Notes under the pieces: model-generated
What the model was told of the DNA's origin: nothing
The model's database searches: none
The model's input: the letters and a program-made list of their open reading frames with translations, nothing else
Assembly (NCBI RefSeq): GCF_008868155.1
Contig: NZ_WBKR01000001.1
Coordinates: 62,001-126,000, forward strand
Direction: 5' to 3'
DNA: 64,000 nucleotides
Source: Micromonospora sp. ALFpr18c
Lineage (GTDB): Bacteria > Actinomycetota > Actinomycetes > Mycobacteriales > Micromonosporaceae
Shown: piece by piece, positions 43,652 through 51,135 of the stretch
Numbering within the stretch: the first letter of the stretch is position 1
How the letters are laid out: every line of letters begins with the position of its first letter
Translations under genes and position numbers: made by a program

Positions 43652-44995
43652 TCAGGGCAACCAGTCGGGACGCAGCGGGTAGCCGTTCACCCCGTCCGGG
43701 CCGTTACGGGTCGCCAGCACCTGGTGCAGCTGGATGCCGTTGCGCTCGAACGCCATCCGCGACCCGGCCATGTACAGACCCCACACCCGGGCGGTGCCCG
43801 CGCCCACCTCGGAGACGCAGAAGTCCCAGTGCTCGACCAGGTTGCGACACCAGGCGGCCAACGTCAGCGCGTAGTGCTGACGCAGGTTCTCCTCGTGGTG
43901 CACCTCCAGCCCCGCGTCGTGCACCTCACTGATCAGGCGACCCGGGCCGGCCAGCTCACCGTCCGGGAAGACGTACCGGTCGATGAACGCCCCGGAGCGG
44001 TGCGGCGCCCGATTGTCCGCCCGGGTGATGCAGTGGTTGAGCAGCCGCCCGCCCGGTCGCAGCCGGTCCCGCAGAGCCCCGAAGTACGCCGGATAGTTGC
44101 GCACCCCGATGTGCTCGGTCAGCCCGATCGACGAGATGGCGTCGAACTGCTCCGCCGGCGCGTCCCGGTAGTCCAGGTGCCGCACCTCGGCCAGCCCGGT
44201 CAGCCCCTCCCGCTCGATCGCCGCCTGCGCCCACTGCGCCTGCGCCTTCGACAGGGTCACCCCGAGCGCCTTCACCCCGTACTCGCGGGCGGCGTGCCGC
44301 ACCATGCCACCCCAGCCGCAGCCCACATCCAGCAGCCGCATCCCCTGCTTGAGCGCCAACTTGGCGGCGACCAGGTCGTACTTCGCCGCCTGCGCCTGCT
44401 CCAGGGTGTCGTCCGGCGACCGGTACACCGCGCAGGTGTACGTCATCGACGGGCCGAGCACCTTCTCGTAGAAGGCGTTCGACACGTCGTAGTGGTGCGA
44501 GATGGCGGTGCTGTCGCGCACCCGCGAGTGCCGCAGCCCGTTCATCACCCGCTTCCACCGCGGCAGCGCCTCCTGCGGTGGAGCTGGCGGCGGCATCAGC
44601 CGCTCCCACCCCAACCCGCGGACCAGCGCCAGCCCGTCTGCCAGCGACGGTGGCCGCAACCGCAGCTCGTCCTTGAGCACCCGCAACGCCTCGTACGGGT
44701 CACCCGGGTGCACCCCCTGCAACGCCAGGTCGCCGCTGACGTACGCCCGGGCCATGCCCAGATCACCGGGGGCGGTGAGCAGGTAGGACAATCCCCGCTC
44801 ACTACGGATCGCCAGGGTGATGCCCGCGTCGGACGGGCCGACGGCGCTGCCGTCGTACCCCGTGATCCGCACCGGCAACGGCCCGGCGGTGACCGCGCGG
44901 ACGACATCCGCGACGGTCGGACCCGCGTGCCGGCCCCCCGCCGGCGGGGTGGCGGGGACGCTCGCCGCCCCCTGGTCTCGGTCGGTCAGGCTCAT
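43652..44995 (-). CDS. tmsB: CFA-synthase-like methyltransferase, probable 10-methyl fatty acid synthesis enzyme
   Basis: About 447 residues of the cyclopropane-fatty-acyl-phospholipid synthase family. The SAM site is LLDVGCGWGGMVRHAAREYG; other signatures are HHYDVSNAFYEKVLGPSMTYTCAVY, ISSIGLTEHIGVRNYPAYF, RYVFPDGEL and QHYALTLAAWCRNL. The N-terminal extension (VRAVTAGPLPVRITGYDGS...) is typical of UfaA1/TmsB. It overlaps the flavoprotein gene by 4 bases (ATGA). In actinobacteria this pair methylates oleoyl phospholipid at C10 (TmsB) and reduces the methylene (TmsA). The assignment rests on the pairing, as true CFA synthases look alike. Confidence 0.8.
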   Translation of the reverse strand: MSLTDRDQGAASVPATPPAGGRHAGPTVADVVRAVTAGPLPVRITGYDGSAVGPSDAGITLAIRSERGLSYLLTAPGDLGMARAYVSGDLALQGVHPGDPYEALRVLKDELRLRPPSLADGLALVRGLGWERLMPPPAPPQEALPRWKRVMNGLRHSRVRDSTAISHHYDVSNAFYEKVLGPSMTYTCAVYRSPDDTLEQAQAAKYDLVAAKLALKQGMRLLDVGCGWGGMVRHAAREYGVKALGVTLSKAQAQWAQAAIEREGLTGLAEVRHLDYRDAPAEQFDAISSIGLTEHIGVRNYPAYFGALRDRLRPGGRLLNHCITRADNRAPHRSGAFIDRYVFPDGELAGPGRLISEVHDAGLEVHHEENLRQHYALTLAAWCRNLVEHWDFCVSEVGAGTARVWGLYMAGSRMAFERNGIQLHQVLATRNGPDGVNGYPLRPDWLP

Positions 44996-46389
44996 GCTCG
45001 TGCTACCGCCTTTTCGTACAGTCCCGTCAGCCGGTGGTCCGGGTCGTAGCGGTCCTTCACCGCCCGCCACGTGTCGCCGCCGTAGAGGCGATCGAAGGCA
45101 TCCCGGTCGTAGTACGCGTCGGAGTAGAGCGACTTGTGGCCGCCCGACTCCGACACCCTGCGTTCGATCGTGCGGTTGACGTCGCCGTCGGCGGCGCCCG
45201 GCGCGATCGGCACGCTCCCCCAGAACCCAATGTTGACGTAGTCCTGACCCGCGTGGAGCGGATACAGCGGCCAGGACCGCGCGGAACCGGGACCCGCCGG
45301 TTCACGCAGTCGCAACGGACACAGCCACACCGGGTTCATCCCCACGTTGGCCGCGAACCAGCGCAGGAAGTCGGCGGTACGTTCCAGCGGGATCTCCACG
45401 TCCTGCACGACCCGTTCCCGGGCGGGCTGGCCGCGCAACCGGTCGATCCGTGCCGCCACCTGGTGCCGATGCTCCAGGCGCACCAGCCGGTGGTAGAAGT
45501 CGCTACGCCGATACCGCGACGGCCACAGCCGGCGCACCACCGGGTGCTGCGCGCCGAACGCCGCCGAACACCAGAACCAGTCGGTGTCCCAGCGCCACAG
45601 ATAGTCGTACGCGGTGAGCACGTCGCGGGTGCGCTGACGCAGCGACCGGTAGTAGATCGCCTGACCGGTGTAGTCGCTCGGCGGGTCCGCCGCGTCGGTG
45701 AACGTGGCCAGCACCAGGTACGCATCGCCGGGGCTGAACATCACCCCGTCCATCGCGTCGACCGGCTCACCGGCCCAGGCCCGGGTGGCGGTCACCTCGG
45801 CGATCGCGTCGGTGAGCGCCTCCAACTGGGTGAACCGGATGTTGCGCAACGCCACGTACCGACCGATCGGTTGCAGCTCGATGCGCAGCCGGGTGGCGTA
45901 ACCGAGGCTGCCCAGCGAGTTGGGGAACGCGGTGAACAGGTCGGCGTGCTCTCCGTCCGGGCGGGCCGTGATGATCTCGCCGGTGCCGGTGAGGATGTCC
46001 ATCTCCTGGACCGACTCGTGCGGCAGGCCGTTGCGGAACGAGGTCGACTCGATCCCGAGGCCGGTCACCGCGCCGCCCAGCGTGATGGTGCGCAACTGCG
46101 GCACCACCAACGGCATCAGCCCGTGCGGCAGCGTCGCGTCGACCAGATCCTCGTACGTGCACATGCCCTGCACATCGGCGGTGCGCCCGGTCGGATCGAC
46201 CGAGAGCACCCGGTTGAGGCCACTGACGTCGAGGCCCGGGGTCCGCAGAGCGGACCGGGGGCGGAACAGGTTGGAGGTGCGTTTGGCGAGCCGGACAGGT
46301 TCGCCCGTGGGCACCGCGGCGTACGACCGCCGCAGCGTGTCCACCGCTTGAACATGGTCAATGGGGTGATCCACACGCTCCGCGCGCAT
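44992..46389 (-). CDS. tmsA: FAD-linked oxidase, probable methylene-fatty-acid reductase
   Basis: A protein of 465 residues. The N-terminal FAD_binding_4 domain includes LNRVLSVDPTGRTADVQGMCTYEDLVDATLPHGLMPLVVPQLRTITLGGAVTGLGIESTSFRNGLPHESVQEMDILTGTGEI. The C-terminal part (GQDYVNIGFWGSVPI...SESGGHKSLYSDAYYDRDAFDRLYGG) matches the DWARF1-like flavoproteins that pair with CFA-type enzymes in mycobacteria and related genera. A leaderless promoter (46396) precedes the ATG. With the overlapping gene downstream it forms a two-gene operon for branched 10-methyl fatty acids. Confidence 0.8.
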   Translation of the reverse strand: MRAERVDHPIDHVQAVDTLRRSYAAVPTGEPVRLAKRTSNLFRPRSALRTPGLDVSGLNRVLSVDPTGRTADVQGMCTYEDLVDATLPHGLMPLVVPQLRTITLGGAVTGLGIESTSFRNGLPHESVQEMDILTGTGEIITARPDGEHADLFTAFPNSLGSLGYATRLRIELQPIGRYVALRNIRFTQLEALTDAIAEVTATRAWAGEPVDAMDGVMFSPGDAYLVLATFTDAADPPSDYTGQAIYYRSLRQRTRDVLTAYDYLWRWDTDWFWCSAAFGAQHPVVRRLWPSRYRRSDFYHRLVRLEHRHQVAARIDRLRGQPARERVVQDVEIPLERTADFLRWFAANVGMNPVWLCPLRLREPAGPGSARSWPLYPLHAGQDYVNIGFWGSVPIAPGAADGDVNRTIERRVSESGGHKSLYSDAYYDRDAFDRLYGGDTWRAVKDRYDPDHRLTGLYEKAVARA

Positions 46390-46395
46390 GTGATC

Positions 46396-46401
46396 ACCTT
46401 A
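46396..46401 (-). promoter_or_regulatory. -10 box of a leaderless promoter
   Basis: On the minus strand TAAGGT ends 6 bases before the ATG at 46389 of the flavoprotein gene. Confidence 0.6.
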
Positions 46402-46469
46402 CGCCTGCACTCCGGAAACGGTGGGATGTCGACGGTGGCCGTTTCCCGTCCGGCAGCGGATGCGGCGGT

Positions 46470-46475
46470 TACCGT
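46470..46475 (+). promoter_or_regulatory. -10 box of a leaderless promoter
   Basis: TACCGT ends 7 bases before the ATG at 46483. Confidence 0.6.
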
Positions 46476-46482
46476 GGCGGGC

Positions 46483-46953
46483 ATGCCATCGCCCGCGATC
46501 GTCGCCCTGGACTCCGCCGGACTGCCATACCGGCTGGTCAGCCACGGTGCGGTCGGCAGTCTGGCCGAGGCCGCCGCCGTCCGGGGCGTCGCCGTCGCCG
46601 ACGTGGTCAAGACGATCGTGGTCCGTCGGGGTGAGGATGACCACCTGTTCGTGCTCACCCCCGGGGACCGGGTGATCTCCTGGCCGAAGCTGCGCGCATT
46701 GCTCGGGGTGCACCGGCTCTCCATGCCCGACGCGGCCGGCGCCCTGGCCGCGACCGGGTACGAGCGCGGCACCATCACCCCGTTCGGCGCGAGCACGGCC
46801 TGGCCGGTGATCGCCGACGAACGGATTCGCGGCCGGCAGATCACCCTGGGTGCCGGCGAGCGTGGCCTCGCCGTCGCGATCGACGCGGATGCCGCGATCA
46901 CCGCCCTCGATGCCACCGTGGCCGACGTCACCGATCCGCAGCCCACCCGCTGA
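46483..46953 (+). CDS. YbaK/EbsC-family aminoacyl-tRNA deacylase-like protein
   Basis: A protein of 156 residues: LDSAGLPYRLVSHGAVGSLAEAAAVRGVAVADVVKTIVVRRGEDDHLFVLTPGDRVISWPKLRALLG and ITPFGASTAWPVIADERI show the YbaK/ProX fold with the catalytic Lys (VVKTIVV). The family hydrolyses mischarged tRNAs such as Cys-tRNA(Pro). The start is set by the leaderless promoter. Confidence 0.9.
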   Translation: MPSPAIVALDSAGLPYRLVSHGAVGSLAEAAAVRGVAVADVVKTIVVRRGEDDHLFVLTPGDRVISWPKLRALLGVHRLSMPDAAGALAATGYERGTITPFGASTAWPVIADERIRGRQITLGAGERGLAVAIDADAAITALDATVADVTDPQPTR

Positions 46954-47000
46954 GAGGTGCAGCCGACCCGCTGGGAGATGTCGTCGTCGGTGCGACGGCC

Positions 47001-47006
47001 TAGTGT
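47001..47006 (+). promoter_or_regulatory. -10 box of a leaderless promoter
   Basis: TAGTGT ends 7 bases before the ATG at 47014, which rules out the in-frame codon at 46957. Confidence 0.6.
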
Positions 47007-47013
47007 TGGGGGC

Positions 47014-47298
47014 ATGCCGAAAGCCGTGTGGAACGACCTGGTCATCGCCGAGAGCGACGACACCGTGCTGGTGGAGGGCAACCACTACTTCCCCCGCTCC
47101 GCCCTGCGCGACGACCTGATCCGCGAGTCCGCGACGCACACCGTCTGCCCGTGGAAGGGCACCGCCTCGTACTACACCCTCGCGCACGAGGGCAGCACCA
47201 GCGAGGACGCGGTCTGGTACTACCCGGAGCCCAAGCCGGACGCCGAGATGGTGCGTGACCGGGTGGCGTTCTGGAAGGACGTCCGGGTCGTCGACTGA
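47014..47298 (+). CDS. DUF427-family protein
   Basis: A protein of 94 residues: KAVWNDLVIAESDDTVLVEGNHYFPRSALRDDLIRESATHTVCPWKGTASYYTL and AVWYYPEPKPDAEMVRDRVAFWKDVRV cover the whole DUF427 domain, including the CPWKGxAxYY motif. The function is unknown; related plant and fungal proteins suggest a small-molecule role. Confidence 0.93.
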   Translation: MPKAVWNDLVIAESDDTVLVEGNHYFPRSALRDDLIRESATHTVCPWKGTASYYTLAHEGSTSEDAVWYYPEPKPDAEMVRDRVAFWKDVRVVD

Positions 47299-47345
47299 CC
47301 GCCCGGGCTGGCCGTGGCCGGCGGCGGTGGGTGAGGATGTCCCGT

Positions 47346-48062
47346 ATGCCCGCGCCCGAGAATCGCCCCGACCCCGCCGGCACCGTCTACGGCGGCAGCC
47401 GACGGGCGGCGCGCTCCGGCCCGCTGGCCGATCCGCTGCTGCGGGTGGCGCTGGCGGTCGGGCTGGTGGGCGTACTCCTCGGGGTGGTCTTCGCCACCGG
47501 GCTGCTCGGCGGTGACGACGAGCCGGTGGTGCCGTCCACGGTCGGCGTGCCGTCCAGTGCGGCGGAGCCCACCACGCCGGCGGCCGAGCCGAGCCCGACG
47601 CCCTCGGTCGAGCCGTCGCCGACCCCCTCGGCGACCACCCCGGCCGCGCCGGCCACCGGGCCCCGGGTGCTGCGGTCGGTCTCCGGGCTCTGCCTGGGGC
47701 TCAACGGTGACGGTGAGAAGGCCGAGGCCGAGTTGGCCGTCTGCACCGGTGGCCCGGAGCAGCAGTGGGTGGTCAGCCCGATCGGCCCGGACACGGTGAC
47801 GTTGACCAACGCCGCCCACGGGCAGTGCCTCGACGTCGAGGGCGGCAGCGGCGAGGACGGGGCACGGTTGCAGCAGTTCCCCTGCCACGGTGAGCCCAAC
47901 CAGCAGTGGCGGCTGCCCGCCACCGGCGCCGGTCCGGTGCTGCTCGTGGCGGTGCACAGCGGCAAGTGCGGGCAGGTCGACGACGACGGGGTCGAGGCCG
48001 GGGACGACGTCCGGCAGCGGCCCTGTGACGGACGGCCAGCCCAACAGTGGATCGTGGGCTGA
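47346..48062 (+). CDS. Membrane-anchored ricin-type lectin (CBM13) protein
   Basis: About 238 residues. One membrane helix (LLRVALAVGLVGVLLGVVFATGLL, residues about 34-57), a Pro/Ser/Thr linker, then a ricin B-type beta-trefoil with three QxW motifs (EQQWVVSP, NQQWRLPA, AQQWIVG) and paired Cys (GLCLGLNG, LAVCTGG). It would bind sugars at the cell surface. There is no catalytic domain. The ATG at 47346 is favoured because GAGGAT (-10-like) lies 7 bases before it. Confidence 0.82.
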   Translation: MPAPENRPDPAGTVYGGSRRAARSGPLADPLLRVALAVGLVGVLLGVVFATGLLGGDDEPVVPSTVGVPSSAAEPTTPAAEPSPTPSVEPSPTPSATTPAAPATGPRVLRSVSGLCLGLNGDGEKAEAELAVCTGGPEQQWVVSPIGPDTVTLTNAAHGQCLDVEGGSGEDGARLQQFPCHGEPNQQWRLPATGAGPVLLVAVHSGKCGQVDDDGVEAGDDVRQRPCDGRPAQQWIVG

Positions 48063-48070
48063 CCGCCCGC

Positions 48071-49375
48071 TCAGCCCCGGTAGCTCCAGGCCCGGGGTGC
48101 GGTCGCGGCGGCCAGGACGGCCTCCGACACCGGTCGGCCCGGCCGGTGACGCAGCAGCAACGACAGACCGGCGGCACCGATCGACAGGGCGCCGGCCACG
48201 TACCAGGCCAGCGCGTAGTCGCCGAGCCGGTCCCGCACCAGCCCCGCACCCGTCGCCGCGACCGCCGCCCCGAGCTGGTGCGCGGCGAACACCCAGCCGA
48301 ACACCACCGCTCCCGCGCCGCCGAAGTACTCGCGGCACAGCGCCACCGTCGGCGGCACGGTGGCCACCCAGTCCAGGCCGTAGAAGATGATGAACACCAG
48401 CATGCTCGGCCTGGCGGTGCCCGCGAACAGGCTCGGCAGCACCAGCAGCGACAGCCCGCGCAGCGCGTAGTAGGCGCCGAGCAGCAGCCGGCTGTCCACC
48501 CGGTCGGTCAGCCAGCCGGAGGCGATGGTGCCGACGATGTCGAGCAACCCGACCAGCGCGAGCAGCCCCGCCGCCGTGGTCTCGGCCATGCCGTGGTCGT
48601 GCGCGGCCGGCACGAAGTGCGTACCGACGAGGCCGTTGGTGGTCGCGCCGCAGATCGCGAACCCGCCGGCCAGCAGCCAGAACGGCCGGGTCCGGGCCGC
48701 GGCGGCCAGCGCGCCCAACGCCCGGCTCGCCGCGCCGCCGGCCGGCGGCGGCGCCGCGACGACCTCGGTCGCGCCATAGGCCGGCAGCCCGAGATCCGCC
48801 GGGTGCTCGCGCAGCAGCCACACCACCAGGGGTACGACCACCAGCGCGGCTCCGGCCACGACGAGCGCCGCCGTGCGCCAACCGTGGTCGCGCACCAGCA
48901 CGGCGATCAGCGGCAGGAAGACGAGTTGCCCGGCCGCGCCGCCGGCGGTCAGCACACCGGTGACCAGGCCCCGGCGGTGGACGAACCAGCGACCGGTGAT
49001 GGTGGCCACGAACGCCAGGGCCATCGAGCCGGTGCCCAGACCGACCAGCACACCCCAGCAGAGCCACAACTGCCAGCTCGCGGTCATGAAGACGGTCAAC
49101 CCGCTGCCCGCGGCGACCAGCAGCAGCGCCACCGAGACCACCCGACGGATGCCGAACCGGTCCATCAGCGCGGCGGCGAACGGCGCGGTGAGCCCGTAGA
49201 GCAGCAGGTTGACCGAGACGGCGGCGGAGATGGTGGCCAGTGGCCAGCCGAACTCCTCGTGCAGGGGGTGCAGCAGCACCGACGGTGTGGCGCGGAAACC
49301 GGCCGCGCCGACCAGCGCCACGAAGGCGACGGCGGCGACGAGCCAGGCGGGATGCAGGCGGCGGTTCTTGGTCAC
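48071..49375 (-). CDS. Major facilitator superfamily transporter
   Basis: About 434 residues with 12 membrane helices. The loop between helices 2 and 3 (AALMDRFGIRRVVSVALLL) is the MFS A-motif region; a second half starts at FWLLAGGFAICGATTNGLVGTHFVPAAHDHGM, as in oxalate/formate antiporter-like (OFA) and monocarboxylate-type carriers. Substrate unknown. The GTG at 49375 is 70 bases from the divergent GlxA-type regulator, which probably controls it (inference). Confidence 0.9.
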   Translation of the reverse strand: MTKNRRLHPAWLVAAVAFVALVGAAGFRATPSVLLHPLHEEFGWPLATISAAVSVNLLLYGLTAPFAAALMDRFGIRRVVSVALLLVAAGSGLTVFMTASWQLWLCWGVLVGLGTGSMALAFVATITGRWFVHRRGLVTGVLTAGGAAGQLVFLPLIAVLVRDHGWRTAALVVAGAALVVVPLVVWLLREHPADLGLPAYGATEVVAAPPPAGGAASRALGALAAAARTRPFWLLAGGFAICGATTNGLVGTHFVPAAHDHGMAETTAAGLLALVGLLDIVGTIASGWLTDRVDSRLLLGAYYALRGLSLLVLPSLFAGTARPSMLVFIIFYGLDWVATVPPTVALCREYFGGAGAVVFGWVFAAHQLGAAVAATGAGLVRDRLGDYALAWYVAGALSIGAAGLSLLLRHRPGRPVSEAVLAAATAPRAWSYRG

Positions 49376-49433
49376 GCGACAAGTCTGGGCGGCACCGAGG
49401 ACGGCGGCGAGTGGCCGGAAAGCCATCATGCGC

Positions 49434-49439
49434 AATAAT
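49434..49439 (+). promoter_or_regulatory. -10 box of a leaderless promoter
   Basis: AATAAT ends 6 bases before the ATG at 49446, in an unusually AT-rich spot for this genome. Confidence 0.5.
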
Positions 49440-49445
49440 CGGGCC

Positions 49446-50435
49446 ATGAGCGTACGCCCGCACCGGATCGCCGTCCTCGCCCTCGACCACGTCGTCGGCC
49501 TGGACCTGGGCACTCCGTCCCAGGTCTTCAGCACCGCCCGGGGCACCGACGGGGCACCCTTCTACGACGTGCGGGTGTGCACCCCGGGCGGGCAGCCGGT
49601 CCGCAGCACCGCCGGCTTTCAGGTGGTCCCCGACCACGGTCTGGAGCTGCTCGAGACCGCCGACACGGTGATCGTGCCGGGCATCCACGCCGGCAGCGCG
49701 TTGACCTCGGGCATCGTCGAGCCGGAGGTGGCCGAGGCGCTGCGCGCGGCGTACGAGCGGGGCGCCCGAATCATGTCGATCTGCACCGGTGCGTTCGTGC
49801 TGGCCGCCGCGGGCCTGCTCGACGGGCGTCGGGCGACCACCCACTGGGCGTACGCCGAGCAGTTCCGCCGCCTGCACCAGCGGGTGGACCTCGACCCGGG
49901 AGTGCTCTTCATCGTCGACGACCGGGTGCTCACCTCGGCCGGAGTGGCCGCCGGCATCGACCTCTGCCTGCACGTCATCCGCCTCGACCACGGCAGTGAG
50001 GTGGCCAACCGGGCGGCCCGCCGCTGCGTGATGCCGCCGTGGCGCGACGGCGGGCAGGCGCAGTACATCGAACAGCCGGTGCCGAAGGTCAGCGACGCCA
50101 GCACCGCGACCGCCCGCGAATGGGCCCGGCAGCGGCTGCACGAGCCGATCGCCCTGCGCGACCTGGCCGAGCAGGCCCGGATGAGCGTGCGCACCCTCAC
50201 CCGGCGGTTCCGGTCGGAGACCGGGCTGAGCCCGGCACAGTGGCTGCTGCAACAGCGCACGGACCACGCGCGGCTGCTGCTGGAGACGACGGACCTCACC
50301 GTGGACCAGATCGCCCACCGCAGCGGCTTCGGCACCACGGCCGCCCTGCGCCAACAACTCCACCAGCGCATCGGCGTGGCGCCCTCGACCTACCGCCGCA
50401 CCTTCCACCCCCGCGCCGAGCTGATCAACGGCTGA
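49446..50435 (+). CDS. GlxA-family AraC-type regulator (DJ-1/PfpI domain plus HTH)
   Basis: A protein of 329 residues. The N-terminal DJ-1/PfpI domain (HRIAVLALDHVVGLDLGTPSQVF...GARIMSICTGAFVLAAAGLLDGRRATTHWAYAEQF) has a Cys in SICTGA at the nucleophile elbow. The C-terminal AraC HTH pair is ALRDLAEQARMSVRTLTRRFRSETGLSPAQWLLQQR and TVDQIAHRSGFGTTAALRQQLHQRIGVAPSTYRR. Divergent from the MFS gene, its likely target. Confidence 0.92.
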   Translation: MSVRPHRIAVLALDHVVGLDLGTPSQVFSTARGTDGAPFYDVRVCTPGGQPVRSTAGFQVVPDHGLELLETADTVIVPGIHAGSALTSGIVEPEVAEALRAAYERGARIMSICTGAFVLAAAGLLDGRRATTHWAYAEQFRRLHQRVDLDPGVLFIVDDRVLTSAGVAAGIDLCLHVIRLDHGSEVANRAARRCVMPPWRDGGQAQYIEQPVPKVSDASTATAREWARQRLHEPIALRDLAEQARMSVRTLTRRFRSETGLSPAQWLLQQRTDHARLLLETTDLTVDQIAHRSGFGTTAALRQQLHQRIGVAPSTYRRTFHPRAELING

Positions 50436-50442
50436 CCCGCCA

Positions 50443-50484
50443 CCCGCTTCCCGCTTCCCGCTTCCCGCGACCCGCTTCCCGCGA
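50443..50484 (+). repeat. Six tandem 7-bp repeats
   Basis: CCCGCTT three times, then CCCGCGA, CCCGCTT, CCCGCGA. It starts 7 bases after the stop of the GlxA gene. A short variable-number type repeat. Confidence 0.8.
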
Positions 50485-50544
50485 CCGTGCACATGCTGTC
50501 GCCCGGTTGCCGGGCTTCTCCGGTCGGGGGGCAGTACTACTTCG

Positions 50545-50590
50545 AGCGTGATGCCTGTGAGTCATCTTGATGACTCACAGGCATCACGCT
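50545..50590. repeat. Near-perfect palindromic repeat, copy 2
   Basis: Two 22-base arms pair perfectly around a TT loop (50567-50568). The arm is A, GCGTGATGCC, TGTG, AGTCATC. Outer and inner blocks equal those at 16262; the middle four bases differ and the opposite arm has changed with them. It lies between convergent genes, as copy 1 does. Confidence 0.85.
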
Positions 50591-50642
50591 CAATAGACCA
50601 GGACGGCCCCACCCTGACCGGCCGGCGCACGACCGCCGCTGC

Positions 50643-51107
50643 TCAGGCCCGGAGCAGGTGTAGTTGGGACTGGTGTTTGGGGAGGTGGACCCGGGCGTGC
50701 AGGTCGAGGGTGCGGGACCAGGGCAGCGGCTCGTCGACGACGAGGTCGAAGCCCTCGCGTAGATGCGTCTCGACCGGGGTTTCCACGGCCAGGCCGAGCC
50801 GGTCGACCAGGGCGCACAGGCGGTCGCTGGTGCCGTGCAGCAGCGCCGTCACGCCGCGTAGACCGCCCTGCTCGGCGACCAGCGCGTCGAGCTGCGGCCG
50901 GTGCACGTCCTCCTCCAGCTCGTAGTAGGCGAACGGCGACCCGGCCAGCAACGCCTCGGTGGCCTGGATCATCAGCTCGTCGTTGGCCACCAGATGCGCG
51001 ACGATCTGCTCGGCGCTGAGCTGCCCCTCCGGCGCCGCCCCGAACGAACCCGCGTCAATCTCCGCGAACACCGCGCCGTAGGCCCGCCGCAAACCCCCGC
51101 TCTCCAT
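50643..51107 (-). CDS. DinB/maleylpyruvate-isomerase-like four-helix protein
   Basis: A protein of 154 residues: LRRAYGAVFAEIDAGSF, LSAEQIVAHLVANDELMIQATEALLAG and a C-terminal LHARVHLPKHQSQLHLLRA follow the DinB-like four-helix pattern with His residues (IVAHLV, LHARVHLPKHQSQL) placed as metal ligands. Mycothiol-dependent enzymes use this fold, but the substrate is unknown. Confidence 0.7.
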   Translation of the reverse strand: MESGGLRRAYGAVFAEIDAGSFGAAPEGQLSAEQIVAHLVANDELMIQATEALLAGSPFAYYELEEDVHRPQLDALVAEQGGLRGVTALLHGTSDRLCALVDRLGLAVETPVETHLREGFDLVVDEPLPWSRTLDLHARVHLPKHQSQLHLLRA

Positions 51108-51135
51108 CCCCCCAGTCAACCCGTCCCGGCGCGGG

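Noticed and set aside
47220-50492. A very long open frame on the minus strand (over 1,000 codons)
   Set aside because: It is antisense to well-recognised genes (CBM13 lectin, GlxA regulator) and crosses the MFS gene in another frame; its translation is low-complexity Arg/Gly/Ala, as expected of shadow frames in GC-rich DNA.
50443-50590. CRISPR-like array
   Set aside because: The 7-bp units are contiguous with no spacers, and the palindrome next to them is a single hairpin.
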